Shown: positions 1 through 8,975, numbered from the stretch's first letter. The stretch: DNA of 15,059 nucleotides from an uncultured Comamonadaceae bacterium (GCA_937871735.1 CALMOI010000286.1:1-15059), one strand, 5' to 3'. The notes: generated from the sequence alone by a model not told the origin. A program made the numbers and translations.

Positions 1-1
1 G

Positions 2-478
2 GCCCGTGCCGCCACCGGCGGCTGGGACGAGCTGGCCCAGCGCGCCAGCGCATCGTCACTTGTTGACGGCGTGCTGCTCCAGGCCCGTGCCGACGGGGCC
101 GACACCAGCGCATGGCCCCCCGAGGCCGTGACCCAAGCGGGCGTGGCGCTGGCCCGCGCGCAAGACGTCATCAACCGCGCCAGCCGCCATGCAGACACGC
201 TGTTGTTCATGCGTTACCGCAAACAGATGCCTTTGGGTGCCGACGTGGTGCAAGCCAGCAGCCTGCCCGACGCCGTTGCCGCCATCGCCCTGCGCCGCTT
301 GTACGGGGCCAGCGTGCCCGAGGAGCTGCGCAAGGGCACACAGTGGGCTGACGACTATCTAGCTGACCTGATGAAGGGCCGCGCCAGCCTCGGCGTTGAA
401 GACGCCGTGGTGCCCACGTCGCCCACGACAGTGCGAGTGCGTGCGCCCCGGCATACGTTTGACTTGGATCGCTACTGA
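2..478 (+). CDS. Mu gp36-like head-completion protein (DUF1320 family), 5' partial
   Basis: The reading frame is open from the left edge and ends in TGA at 476-478, so the true start lies outside the window; the GTG at 71 is only an internal codon. About 158 residues are visible. The C-terminal part matches my memory of the DUF1320/Mu gp36 family: a helix with ADTLLFMRYR followed by an L-P pair, then an alanine-rich helix (DAVAAIALRRLYG) and the closing block WADDYLADLMKGRASLG. These proteins are thought to act at the head-tail connector in Mu-like phages. The next gene starts inside its stop codon (TGATG), which fits coupled translation with the tail terminator. Family assignment is by motif recall, not a profile search. 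Confidence 0.72.
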   Translation, partial: ARAATGGWDELAQRASASSLVDGVLLQARADGADTSAWPPEAVTQAGVALARAQDVINRASRHADTLLFMRYRKQMPLGADVVQASSLPDAVAAIALRRLYGASVPEELRKGTQWADDYLADLMKGRASLGVEDAVVPTSPTTVRVRAPRHTFDLDRY

Positions 479-924
479 TGACCGACGACCTGTTGGTGCT
501 GGAGCCCGAAATCGTGGCTCGACTGACTGCCGTGCTGGGCAACGACGTGCGGGTTTTGACGGCATCTGACATCTCCGCGTTGTCCGAAGCCAGCCAGCCC
601 AGCCCGGCGGTGCATGTGCTCTATGGCAACTTCCGCGTGGCCGACGACCAGCGTATTCGCTGGCGCATGGAGCAGACCTGGCTTGTGGTGGCCGCTGTGC
701 GCAACGTGGGCACGCTGGCGACGGGACAGGCTGCCCGGCGCAAGGCGGGTCAACTGGCGGCCCGGGCCATCAATGCGCTAGCCGGGCACAAGCTGCCATC
801 GGCAATCAAGCCGATGACGCTGGCCCCCAACCCACCATCCGCCCGCTATGCAGCGGGGATGCAGTACATCCCCGTTGCCTTCTTAGGCGAAATCCTTTTT
901 CAGCAGAAAGAACCCACCCCATGA
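478..924 (+). CDS. Tail terminator-like protein (Mu gp37-like)
   Basis: The product has 148 residues. The ATG at 478 shares its A with the previous TGA stop, and there is no Shine-Dalgarno of its own, so re-initiation from the upstream gene is likely. The layout is typical of tail terminator proteins: an N-terminal helix (EPEIVARLTAVLG), a beta pair around VHVLYGNFRV, a central WLVVAAVRNV strand followed by an alanine-rich helix (AGQLAARAINALAG), and a C-terminal strand ending FLGEILF. Terminators form a ring that caps the tail tube and joins it to the head. Position between a gp36-like gene and the tail tube gene supports the call more strongly than the sequence does. Confidence 0.65.
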   Translation: MTDDLLVLEPEIVARLTAVLGNDVRVLTASDISALSEASQPSPAVHVLYGNFRVADDQRIRWRMEQTWLVVAAVRNVGTLATGQAARRKAGQLAARAINALAGHKLPSAIKPMTLAPNPPSARYAAGMQYIPVAFLGEILFQQKEPTP

Positions 925-1685
925 CAACCGAACTCTCCAAGCGCGTTTTTGTGCCCAGCATGATGACGGGGCGCTTTTACGTCGCAACTTACGGTTCCGA
1001 TGCCATCCCGTTGCCGATTGGCAATGTGCTTGAAGCTACGCTGACGTTTGAGGAAGACGTGCAGCAGAGCGCCGACATGTCGGCCAAAGGCGGCGGCGTG
1101 AACTATGAGCACCGCCGCGTGAAGGCGGGCAAGCTGACGATCAAGGTCAGCGACCTGAGCCCGACCAACATGGCCCGGGCTACCCGCTCGCTGACGCGCG
1201 AGATCGACGCAGGCACCGTGACCGATCTGCCCTTTACTGCCGTGCTGGGTGGACTGCTGCCTGCCGGTGTGCCCAACCTGGGGGCCGTCGTGCTCAAGAA
1301 GGGGGCCACGGCCCTGGCGGCGACTACCGTGGCGATGGATGGGAACTACGAGGTGCGCGCCGCTGGCCTCTACCTGCTGCCCGACGCCCAAAACATTGCC
1401 GACGGCGACAAGCTGTGGCTGAGCGGCGAGCATGCCGCGCACCTGTCGCTGGAGGTTGGCGCTGCCACCAGCAGCGAGCTGCGCCTGATCTTCGAAGGGC
1501 TGAACGAGGCCGACGACGACCGCCCGGTGATCCTTGAGATCTACCGCGCCAGCTCGGGTCTTGCCAAGACCTTGGGCTTGCTCACCGGCAAGCTGGGCAC
1601 GCTGGACATCGAATGCACGCTGCTGACCGACCCGACCAAGGTAGGTAGCGGCATCTCCAAATACGCGGCGATCAAGCTGGCGTAA
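921..1685 (+). CDS. Major tail tube protein
   Basis: The product has 254 residues. Its ATG at 921 overlaps the previous stop as ATGA, so the two genes are translationally coupled. The protein is rich in beta strands with few cysteines. It opens with a segment (GRFYVATYGSDAIPLPIGNV) like the start of siphovirus tube subunits, where the protein declares an offset and a reference frame for polymerisation. A middle region around residues 100-170 (VVLKKGATALAATTV, then YEVRAAGLYLL) looks like a small inserted beta domain. The C-terminus returns to a tube-like strand set (LGTLDIECTLLTDPTKVGSG). Position just after the terminator and before the tape measure is standard for a tube gene. No sheath-like protein is present, which favours a non-contractile tail. 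Confidence 0.72.
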   Translation: MTTELSKRVFVPSMMTGRFYVATYGSDAIPLPIGNVLEATLTFEEDVQQSADMSAKGGGVNYEHRRVKAGKLTIKVSDLSPTNMARATRSLTREIDAGTVTDLPFTAVLGGLLPAGVPNLGAVVLKKGATALAATTVAMDGNYEVRAAGLYLLPDAQNIADGDKLWLSGEHAAHLSLEVGAATSSELRLIFEGLNEADDDRPVILEIYRASSGLAKTLGLLTGKLGTLDIECTLLTDPTKVGSGISKYAAIKLA

Positions 1686-1686
1686 G

Positions 1687-1854
1687 TCAGTCGCGGCGCT
1701 GCGGCGCTGGCCCGATGAAAACGCTCAAGAGCAAGTACATCAAATAGAGCCCCAGCAGCAGGGCTCCCAAAACGGCCAGCGCCATACCCGCTTTTGTCCA
1801 TGAGCCGATCAGGAGAAAAGCGATGCAGAAGATGAAAACGATAAAGCGTGCCAT
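1687..1854 (-). CDS. Putative 55-residue two-helix membrane protein, antisense to the tail operon
   Basis: This open frame faces the opposite way from the surrounding genes and exactly fills the gap between the tube gene (stop ends at 1685) and the tape measure gene (start at 1876). Starting at the ATG whose first base is 1854, it gives 55 residues. Two hydrophobic segments lie at about residues 4-18 (FIVFIFCIAFLLIGS) and 24-48 (a long leucine-rich stretch), joined by a short WTKAG loop, with a basic QRRD tail. The frame also extends upstream to an ATG at 1920 inside the tape measure gene, but the shorter form leaves both neighbours clear. No strong Shine-Dalgarno is visible, only GGGG very close to the start. 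A small membrane protein against the operon strand resembles a moron gene, for example a superinfection-exclusion factor, but that role is a guess. It could also be non-coding. Confidence 0.45.
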   Translation of the reverse strand: MARFIVFIFCIAFLLIGSWTKAGMALAVLGALLLGLYLMYLLLSVFIGPAPQRRD

Positions 1855-1865
1855 AGCCCCATTGT

Positions 1866-1869
1866 AGGA
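1866..1869 (+). promoter_or_regulatory. Shine-Dalgarno AGGA that fixes the tape measure start at GTG 1876
   Basis: AGGA at 1866-1869 lies six bases before the GTG at 1876, a normal spacing. No ATG in the same frame is nearby, so this site decides a GTG start for the tape measure gene. It lies in the short divergent gap shared with the antisense small gene. Confidence 0.6.
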
Positions 1870-1875
1870 ATCGAC

Positions 1876-4800
1876 GTGACCGACAAGCAGCTCAATTACA
1901 AAATCCAGGCCAATGTGCAAGGACGCGAGTCCATCACGGACTTAGCCCGTCGCTTGGATGATGCTGCCAAGGTGCTGAGTGATGACTTGGCCCAAGCAGC
2001 TCAAACGGCTGCGGCCAAATTGCGCGAACTCGACAATCAAGACGCAGCCATCAATGCGTTCAACCGTCTCAAGTCAGAGGCCCGCGATAGCGCCCAGGCG
2101 CTAAAAGCCGCCGAAACCGAAGCGGCCAACTACGTCAAAGAGATTGGAGCCACTAGCGGCCCAACTGCCCAGCAATCGGCGCACATGCAACGGCTGAGCG
2201 AAGCCACCAGCGCTGCACGCCAGCAGTTTGACCAACACAACGCTGCATTGTCCGAGTCTCGCCAGCGGTTAAACGACTACGGCATATCCAGTCAAAACAC
2301 CCAGGCCGCACAAGCTCGGCTGCGGCAAGAAGTGGAGGGCGTTCGCCAGTCTGTGCAAACCATCGCCCCGGCCTACCAGGGGGCGGCGACTGGAGCCAGT
2401 GCCGCAGGCACCCAGATGGTTCGCACCCATCGGGCCATTGGCGAAGGAGTTGATTCCATCAGCCAGCAACTGGCGACGATGCAAAAAATCTATGGCGCGT
2501 TTGCTGGTCTGCAAGGACTGGCCGGTATGGCCAAAGATGTAGCCGCTACCGCCGACGAGTACAACAACCTCCAGGCCCGCATCAAGTTGGTTACTGGTGA
2601 AGGTCAAGCCTTTGCCTCCGCGTGGGAGCAGATCAACCAGATCGCTCTCAGCACCCACACCAGCCTAAGCACGACGGGCGACTTGTTCACCAGAATCGCT
2701 TTAGCTGGGAAAGAATTCAACCTCGCGCAAGCCGATGCCCTAGCCCTAACTCAGACCATCAACCAAGCTGTCCAGCTCAGCGGCCAAAGTGCCCAGGCCA
2801 GCGACGCTGCAATGATTCAGTTGTTGCAGGGGCTGCAAAGTGGAGTGGTGCGCGGCGAAGAGTTCAACTCGGTCATGGAGCAGTCCCCACGCCTAGCCAA
2901 AGCGCTGGCGGACGGCTTGGGCGTAACCACTGGCGAGTTGCGAAAGCTGGCCGAGGCGGGCACGCTGACCAGCGATGTAGTCATCAAATCTCTCCAAGGC
3001 CAAGCTGCGACCGTTGCCGGCGAATTCAGCAAGTTGCCGCCCACGGTGGGCCGGGCGCTGCAAGACCTGTCTACGTCGTGGACGGTCTATGTGGGCGAAC
3101 AAGACAAAGCTACCGGCTCCAGCACCCTGGCGGCCAAGGCCATCAATACCCTGGCCCAAAACCTGCCCACCGTCGCCCACTACCTATACGACATCGGCAA
3201 GGCCGGTGCCGCCTACGCTGCGCTCGAGCTCGCCAAGCACTTCACCGCCACCGGCATGGCTGCGCTCACGTCGGCAGGGCAGATCGCAGCTAACACCACT
3301 GCCACCAAAGCCGCCGCCGTCGGAGCCGAAGCAGCCGCCGTCAGTACTGGCCGCTGGGCATCAGCCCTGGGTGGGCTCAAGACTTTCGCGCTGCTGGCTA
3401 TCCTGACCAACACCAAGGAGATCGGCACAGCCATCGGCGAAACCATCGCCAAGATGGTCGGGTACAAAGACAAGAGCGACGAAATCGCCCGGGCCGACAA
3501 AGTCGCCGCCGAAATCATGGCGCAGAACGCCGCCCTGCGCAAAAACCAAATCGCTCTAGACGAAGCCGCTGCAAACAAGCAGTACGACCTGAGCAAAGCC
3601 GCCCGCAAGTCCATCGCCGAGTTTGAGCAGCTCACAAAAGAGGGAGCCAACAGCGCCGACGCTATCGCCAAAATCGGCAAAGACTTTGACCTGTCCAGCC
3701 AGAAAGGCATCAAAGACGCATCCGGTGTGCTGGACGCTCTGGCCGCCAAAGGCAAGATCACCGCCGAAGACTTCCACCAATCTTGGTCGGAAGCGCTCAA
3801 GGGCGAAGACCTAGCCAAGTTTGAAGTGCAAGCCCGCGCCGCACTGAATGGCACCGCCCGCGAAAGCGAAAAGTTGAACCAGGTCATCGACGCCGTCTTG
3901 CGCGAGTCCATCCGCCGCACTGGCTTGGACTTTGACACCTTGAAAGGTGGCATGAGCAAAGCCGCCATCAGCGCTATCAACGACACCGATGCCATGATCA
4001 ATGGCCTAGACCGACTCAAAGCCCAAGGCATTGACACTGCTCAGGCACTCACAGCCAGCATTGGCAAGGGCATCCAAACTGCTGATAGCCAAAAAGCCGT
4101 CAATACTCTGGGGCTACAGATTGAGTCTCTGCGCGGAAAGCTGGACAGCAAAGTGGTGGATGGCCTGTTGGATCAACTCGACAAGAAAGTTAACGATCTG
4201 AATGATGAGCTCGACAAGGCTACGCCAGGAGTAAACAGCCTGCGCGAGGCATTCCAAGAGCTTGGCCTGAAGTCTCGCGACGAACTGACCGCTACGGCTA
4301 AACGTGCCACAGAAGCCTACGACACGATCATGCGGGCAGGCCAGCAAGAAGGTGAGTCCTACACCGCTTGGCAACTGCGCAAGCAAGCTGCAACCCAAGC
4401 CATGCTTGAAAAGCAAATCGCAGCGCAGGGCGGTGTGGCCACTGAAGCGGACAAGTCCAAAGCTGCAATGTCAGGGCTAGAAATCCAAAGCGATGCCACA
4501 GGCAAAGCCATCGTCAGCGCGATGAATGGCGGCAAGGCTGCGACGCAGAGCTTAGGCGATCAAGTGCAGATCACGACTGAGCAGCTCAAGGCCCAACAAG
4601 ATGCTCTGGCTGCAATCAACGACAAGTATTCCCGCCCAGGTGAAGGAAAAAACAACTCAGTGTTGGGCAGCTCAGACCCTACATCTGATGACAACACTGG
4701 GCTTTCAAGCCTGGAAGAAAAGAAGAAAGCAGGAACCCTCAGCGCCAGCGACGCAGCCACCGCGCAAGCTGTCTACAAAGCTGCTGTCACGAACTACCAG

Positions 4801-5067
4801 ATCATGCAGGCCAACATGAGTGCGTACAGCGTAGAAGGTGTCAAAAGCACGCAAGAGGCGTACATCAAAGCCCGCGTAATTTTGGATGCTGTGAACTCTC
4901 TCGGCAACGCATCAAAGACTACCGCGACCACCACCAACAGCAGCAGCAGCCAGACGATCACGATCAACATCCCCGGCGTTGTGTCCGGCATCAAAGTGGT
5001 CGACCAAAGCAGCGCCGATGCGCTGATCGCTGCACTCAAGTCCGGCAAGCTGGCCGCAGGAGCGTGA
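1876..5067 (+). CDS. Tail tape measure protein
   Basis: The product has 1063 residues. Tape measure proteins fill the tail tube, set its length and are released or ejected with the DNA. Residues about 20-160 are alpha-helical and probably coiled coil (RRLDDAAKVLSDDLAQAA onward). Residues about 190-400 match the tape-measure N-terminal domain (TIGR02675 type): ADEYNNLQARIKLVTG, then LLQGLQSGVVRGEEFNSVME, SPRLAKALADGLGV and LRKLAEAGTLTSDVV. A hydrophobic helix near 500-530 (LKTFALLAILT) may be the membrane-active segment. Long helical stretches follow, then a serine-rich linker and a beta-type end (TITINIPG, ADALIAALKSGKLAAG), a common tape-measure ending. At roughly 0.15 nm per residue it implies a tail of about 160 nm, an estimate only. 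It starts at GTG with an AGGA site and is followed after one base by the next gene. Confidence 0.93.
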   Translation: MTDKQLNYKIQANVQGRESITDLARRLDDAAKVLSDDLAQAAQTAAAKLRELDNQDAAINAFNRLKSEARDSAQALKAAETEAANYVKEIGATSGPTAQQSAHMQRLSEATSAARQQFDQHNAALSESRQRLNDYGISSQNTQAAQARLRQEVEGVRQSVQTIAPAYQGAATGASAAGTQMVRTHRAIGEGVDSISQQLATMQKIYGAFAGLQGLAGMAKDVAATADEYNNLQARIKLVTGEGQAFASAWEQINQIALSTHTSLSTTGDLFTRIALAGKEFNLAQADALALTQTINQAVQLSGQSAQASDAAMIQLLQGLQSGVVRGEEFNSVMEQSPRLAKALADGLGVTTGELRKLAEAGTLTSDVVIKSLQGQAATVAGEFSKLPPTVGRALQDLSTSWTVYVGEQDKATGSSTLAAKAINTLAQNLPTVAHYLYDIGKAGAAYAALELAKHFTATGMAALTSAGQIAANTTATKAAAVGAEAAAVSTGRWASALGGLKTFALLAILTNTKEIGTAIGETIAKMVGYKDKSDEIARADKVAAEIMAQNAALRKNQIALDEAAANKQYDLSKAARKSIAEFEQLTKEGANSADAIAKIGKDFDLSSQKGIKDASGVLDALAAKGKITAEDFHQSWSEALKGEDLAKFEVQARAALNGTARESEKLNQVIDAVLRESIRRTGLDFDTLKGGMSKAAISAINDTDAMINGLDRLKAQGIDTAQALTASIGKGIQTADSQKAVNTLGLQIESLRGKLDSKVVDGLLDQLDKKVNDLNDELDKATPGVNSLREAFQELGLKSRDELTATAKRATEAYDTIMRAGQQEGESYTAWQLRKQAATQAMLEKQIAAQGGVATEADKSKAAMSGLEIQSDATGKAIVSAMNGGKAATQSLGDQVQITTEQLKAQQDALAAINDKYSRPGEGKNNSVLGSSDPTSDDNTGLSSLEEKKKAGTLSASDAATAQAVYKAAVTNYQIMQANMSAYSVEGVKSTQEAYIKARVILDAVNSLGNASKTTATTTNSSSSQTITINIPGVVSGIKVVDQSSADALIAALKSGKLAAGA

Positions 5068-5068
5068 T

Positions 5069-5479
5069 ATGGCCATCACCCTCACGTACAACGCCACCAC
5101 ATTGACGCTGCCCGAGCAGCTCGACTGGTCGGATGAACTGAGCTGGCAGCCGGTTGTCGCGCAGACCGAATACAGCTCCACCGGCGCGCTGATGATCGAC
5201 ACCTGGGTCAAACAAGCGGGCCGCCCCATCACGCTGGTGGGCTCGCAAGATCGCGCCTGGATCAGCCGCGCAAACAGCATCACGCTGCAAGCCTGGGCCA
5301 GCATCGCTGGCGCTGAGCTGGCGCTGGTGCTGCGCGGCCAGACCTACACCGTCGCATTCGACCACAGCCGCACGCCAGCGTTTGACAGCCGCCCCATCAA
5401 CATCATCGTCAACCAACGCGACGGTGATGTTGACGGTGACGACTGGCATGTACCCACCATCAAATTCTTGGCCCTGTAA
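5069..5479 (+). CDS. Small beta-rich tail-tip protein, function unknown
   Basis: The product has 136 residues. The ATG at 5069 lies one base after the tape measure stop and six bases after an AGGAG site at 5058-5062, which sits inside the end of the tape measure gene. The sequence is mostly predicted beta strand (ITLTYNATTLTLPEQLDW, then ALMIDTWVK and PITLVGS), with a conserved-looking aromatic and Arg-Thr pattern (YTVAFDHSRTPAFDSRP) and an acidic DGDVDGDDW stretch near the end. Position straight after the tape measure is where siphoviruses place distal-tail or hub-adaptor proteins, so a Dit-like or adaptor role is possible. I do not see a diagnostic motif and the function is inferred from position only. 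Confidence 0.7.
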   Translation: MAITLTYNATTLTLPEQLDWSDELSWQPVVAQTEYSSTGALMIDTWVKQAGRPITLVGSQDRAWISRANSITLQAWASIAGAELALVLRGQTYTVAFDHSRTPAFDSRPINIIVNQRDGDVDGDDWHVPTIKFLAL

Positions 5480-5483
5480 ATCA

Positions 5484-8400
5484 ATGCCCATCCTTTCAGC
5501 AGACATCAAACTACTCAAGTCCGAGGTCATGGCCGACACCGATGATGGCGGCGGACAGATGACCGGCCATGATGTGATCGACGGCCAGTCCAACAACTTG
5601 TTCCCAGACACGAGCGCAATGGATCGTGGCTTCGGTCGCATCGCCATGCGCAAGGTGTTCGGCGTGGCACACACCGACGACACAGACACGCTTCTGGGCG
5701 CACACGCCGTCATCACGCAGGCTCCGTCTGATCCGCTGGTGCATTGCAGCTTGATCAAAACCGCAGGCTGGGCCGACACACGCACGAAGGCGCGCGATGC
5801 TATCGAGCGCTACGTGGTCAAGGGCTCCAAGCTGGCGGGGCGGCTGTACGACATGCACTACGCGGGCAGCCTGAGCGTGCGGCTGATGTCGTTTCTCACA
5901 GGCGTGGTGTGGCCGTCCGCTGGTGATTGCATCGTGCTGCGCACGCCACAAGGCGTGGAGCAATACGTGCGCTTGGTCAAAGTCTCTGTAGCAAGTGAGC
6001 AAGTTGCGGTGACAGAAAACGGCAGCGTGTCAGTCTTCACGGCGTCGGTGGCAACCTGCACGTTGGGGCAAGAGCTGCAATACGATTTCAATGGGCCACC
6101 CGCAGTCCGCGTCATCGTAGATTCTGAGTACACACAGGTGTACGGCACCAACCCGAGTGTCGGCGCTAAGTTCTACGGCGTGAAGGCGCTGGCGACATCC
6201 GGCTCCATTGGTGATTACACGATCAGCGTTGCAGGCGGCATCTACACCCCGGTGGTGCCCGCCGCTACGGTCGAGAGCCCCATCATCGACGTGTACCCGC
6301 TGACCGAGCGCATGTCGGTCAGCCGCACGGCGCTGGCTGCTGTCACGCTGCCTGCGGTCACACGCACGCTGGGGCCGGGCAGCATCATTAAAACTCCCAC
6401 GCCCATCGAACCGGGATCGCTACTCGTGCAGCATGGCGGCGTGACGCTGACAGATGATGCAGGCGTGCTCAAGCAATCGGGCACAACAGTCGGCACGGTG
6501 AACTACAGCGCGGGCACGGCCACGCTGGGCGATGCAGCCCCGGTTTACGGCAATGCGTCCTGTGCCGTCACGTTGCGCCCGGCTTGTGCTGGTCAGCCTG
6601 CTACGCACAGCACCTCGCTGGCCATCACATCGGCGAATCAAGGCCTGTCGTTCGTGCAGGCGTTTGAGCCGCCGCCCGCGCCGGGCACTCTCAGCGTCAG
6701 CTACATGGCGCAAAACCGCTGGTATGACCTGAGCGACAACGCAGCTGGCAAAGTGAGCGGCACTGACACGAGCTACGGCGTGGGGCAAGTCAACTACACC
6801 ACGGGCAGCCACAGCCTGACATTGGGAGCAATACCCGATGTGGGCAGCTTCATCTTGTTCAGTTGGGGTGACGCTGCATCAGCGGTGGCGCTTCCCGGCA
6901 CCATGCCAACGCGGTTGACCGCTAATTTGGGGGACTTCTACCGCGCTCAACCCAGCACCATCACGGTGAGCTGGGCACGTGCAGGCACCAACTACACCGC
7001 CACGGCCAATAGCTCAGGCGCGCTGTCCGGTGGCGCTGGCACTTTGGCGGCATTTGCTCCGGCGGTGCTGCCCGATGGCCCGGTGAGCATCACGTATGAG
7101 GAGCTGGCGCAGGCGTACCAACAGGGGGTTGGCTACATCTCCGAGTCCGGTGGCTACATCAACTTCACACTTGGACACACGCCGGTCAGCCCGCAATCCG
7201 TGCGCTTCACGGCCCCCGTGGTTGATCAATCCGGGGTTGATCTGCCCAGTTCGTTGAGCGTGGTGGACGATGGCAGCGGAAACCTTGTCGGCACTGATTT
7301 GCGCAATGGACATACTGCCGCCGTCGGTACGATTGACTACGTCACCGGGGCAGTGGCATTGAGCAAATCTGCCGCTCTCGGCGCGTACAAAACGATAGTT
7401 CACCAAAGCGCATCTGGTGCGTATTACTTGTCACGTGAGTTTCAAAGTGTCGCTGTCGAGCTACGAACATCGGGCGGAGCCATTGACTATGCGGCGGGTG
7501 CATCCACCACGACTCAAACTGTGAACATCACGCCAATTTGGCAACTGCTGCTGCCTGTGAGCAGCGGCACATCGGTTATGGACAGCGGTCTGCTGTTCAC
7601 TGTGGCCGGGGAGGTTTACAGCGCCGCAAGTGGCGTGCTGCGCAAGGGCTGGGATACCGCCGCAGGCACGGCCACCGTGGCCCATGCAGGCACAGCCAAC
7701 TCGCTGGGTGTCATCACGCTGACTGCCTTGCCAACAGCCTCCGGCAACAACACCGTGGTGGTGTGCGGCGCGCCGCAAAACCGCGCCGCAGGCATGACGC
7801 TGGCGCAGGGCGTGTTTCGCGTGGCCTCAGCGCCGCTCAAACCGGCAGCTTTCCAGTTGCAAGTGGGTGCAGACATTGCCAATGCCAATGCTGACGGCAT
7901 TCTGAGCGGCGGCGGCTTCAGTGGCACGGTGGATTTTGCGCGTGGCATCGTCCGCTGGAGCCGGGCGGCAGACATCACTACGACACCGGGATACCTTGCT
8001 TGGGTCAGTGGCGGCTATGGGATTGATCCTGCGGCACTGAGCTACAACGCCGTGTTTTTGCAGTACCTGCCGCTAGACCCCACGCTGCTGTCACTAGATA
8101 CAGCGCGGTTGCCGCTGGACGGCAAGGTGGTCATCTACCGCCCAGGCGATTTGTGCTTGATCCACAACACCCAGACGCTGGTGCTGCCCAATCCGGTACC
8201 GCGTGACTCGGCCCACAGCTTTGGCCGGGTGCGCGTGGCCGCCGTGCGCGTGCTGGACGCGCTAGATGCTGTCGTGGCCGACACGCTCTACACCACGGAC
8301 TTGGACGCGGGCACCATCACTTTCCCAGCATCATCTAACCTCACGGCCTACACCCAGCCGCTGCGGGCAGAACACCGCATTGAAGATTTACTGCTGATGA

Positions 8401-8948
8401 GCCAAGCTGACATCAGCGGCCAGCTCAAATTCACGCGCTCGATCACCCATGACTACCCTGCGGACACCTCGTTCGTGTCCAGCGTGTTGCCCATCGGCGA
8501 TGTGTTTGCCCGAGCGCACAACGTGGTCGAGCAGCAAACATGGACTGGCGAGTGGTCGGACGACCGTATCGGGCCGGTCATCACTGCCAACTTCAACCAG
8601 TCGGCCTACCCCGTGGCCACAACCAATCGGGGAGCTATCACCGAGCGCTGGGCGCTGATCTTCACCGGCAGCACTGCATTCCGTGTGATCGGTGAGTCCG
8701 TTGGCGAGATTGCCACCGGCAACACCGCTGCCGACTGCGCACCGATCAACCCGGCCACGGGCAGCCCGTACTTCACTCTGCCGTCACTGGGCTTCGGCGC
8801 GGGCTGGAGCGCAGGCAACGTCTTGCGCTTCAACACCGATGCCTGCGGCGCGCCGTTTTGGGTCGTCCGCACTGTCTTGCAAGGCCCGGCCAGCGTGCTG
8901 AGTGACAAGTTCACCGTCGCGTTCCGGGGCGATGTAGACCGCCCGTAA
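5484..8948 (+). CDS. Large modular tail-tip protein with repeated beta motifs
   Basis: The product has 1154 residues from the ATG at 5484, four bases after the upstream stop. An open frame begins earlier but would overlap the upstream gene, and there is no clear Shine-Dalgarno, so coupling is likely. Residues 1-235 (SADIKLLKSEVMAD, then DRGFGRIAMRKVFGVAHTDD and a YDF ending) resemble a domain I recall from conserved tail structural proteins of Pseudomonas and Burkholderia siphophages. From about 320 to 950 a motif of the form G-x-V/I-N/D-Y/F-x-x-G recurs (residues near 337, 434, 557, 615, 814, 943), each time after a short beta segment, suggesting stacked beta modules. The last 190 residues form a separate domain (EHRIEDLLLMSQADISGQL, then ERWALIFTG and FNTDACGAPFWVVRTV). 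A role as central tail-tip or fibre protein is likely from size and position. No enzymatic motif was seen. Confidence 0.82.
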   Translation: MPILSADIKLLKSEVMADTDDGGGQMTGHDVIDGQSNNLFPDTSAMDRGFGRIAMRKVFGVAHTDDTDTLLGAHAVITQAPSDPLVHCSLIKTAGWADTRTKARDAIERYVVKGSKLAGRLYDMHYAGSLSVRLMSFLTGVVWPSAGDCIVLRTPQGVEQYVRLVKVSVASEQVAVTENGSVSVFTASVATCTLGQELQYDFNGPPAVRVIVDSEYTQVYGTNPSVGAKFYGVKALATSGSIGDYTISVAGGIYTPVVPAATVESPIIDVYPLTERMSVSRTALAAVTLPAVTRTLGPGSIIKTPTPIEPGSLLVQHGGVTLTDDAGVLKQSGTTVGTVNYSAGTATLGDAAPVYGNASCAVTLRPACAGQPATHSTSLAITSANQGLSFVQAFEPPPAPGTLSVSYMAQNRWYDLSDNAAGKVSGTDTSYGVGQVNYTTGSHSLTLGAIPDVGSFILFSWGDAASAVALPGTMPTRLTANLGDFYRAQPSTITVSWARAGTNYTATANSSGALSGGAGTLAAFAPAVLPDGPVSITYEELAQAYQQGVGYISESGGYINFTLGHTPVSPQSVRFTAPVVDQSGVDLPSSLSVVDDGSGNLVGTDLRNGHTAAVGTIDYVTGAVALSKSAALGAYKTIVHQSASGAYYLSREFQSVAVELRTSGGAIDYAAGASTTTQTVNITPIWQLLLPVSSGTSVMDSGLLFTVAGEVYSAASGVLRKGWDTAAGTATVAHAGTANSLGVITLTALPTASGNNTVVVCGAPQNRAAGMTLAQGVFRVASAPLKPAAFQLQVGADIANANADGILSGGGFSGTVDFARGIVRWSRAADITTTPGYLAWVSGGYGIDPAALSYNAVFLQYLPLDPTLLSLDTARLPLDGKVVIYRPGDLCLIHNTQTLVLPNPVPRDSAHSFGRVRVAAVRVLDALDAVVADTLYTTDLDAGTITFPASSNLTAYTQPLRAEHRIEDLLLMSQADISGQLKFTRSITHDYPADTSFVSSVLPIGDVFARAHNVVEQQTWTGEWSDDRIGPVITANFNQSAYPVATTNRGAITERWALIFTGSTAFRVIGESVGEIATGNTAADCAPINPATGSPYFTLPSLGFGAGWSAGNVLRFNTDACGAPFWVVRTVLQGPASVLSDKFTVAFRGDVDRP

Positions 8949-8975
8949 CACCAACTGCCCACAAGGACTCTTACC

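Noticed and set aside
1747..1766. Perfect hairpin GAGCCC / GGGCTC with an 8-base loop
   Set aside because: It has no T run on either side and lies inside the possible antisense gene, so it is not supported as a terminator.
3213..4037. Long open frame on the minus strand within the tape measure gene (274 codons)
   Set aside because: It is opposite a well-supported tape measure gene, is serine- and alanine-rich without domain features, and reflects codon bias in the real frame.
5382..5483. Upstream extension of the 1154-residue tail protein to a start at 5382
   Set aside because: It would overlap the 136-residue gene by almost 100 bases and the extra residues look like out-of-frame sequence; the ATG at 5484 fits the operon spacing.
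5036..5785. Minus-strand open frame of 249 codons across the junction of two tail genes
   Set aside because: It crosses two well-coupled + strand genes and has no recognisable domain.
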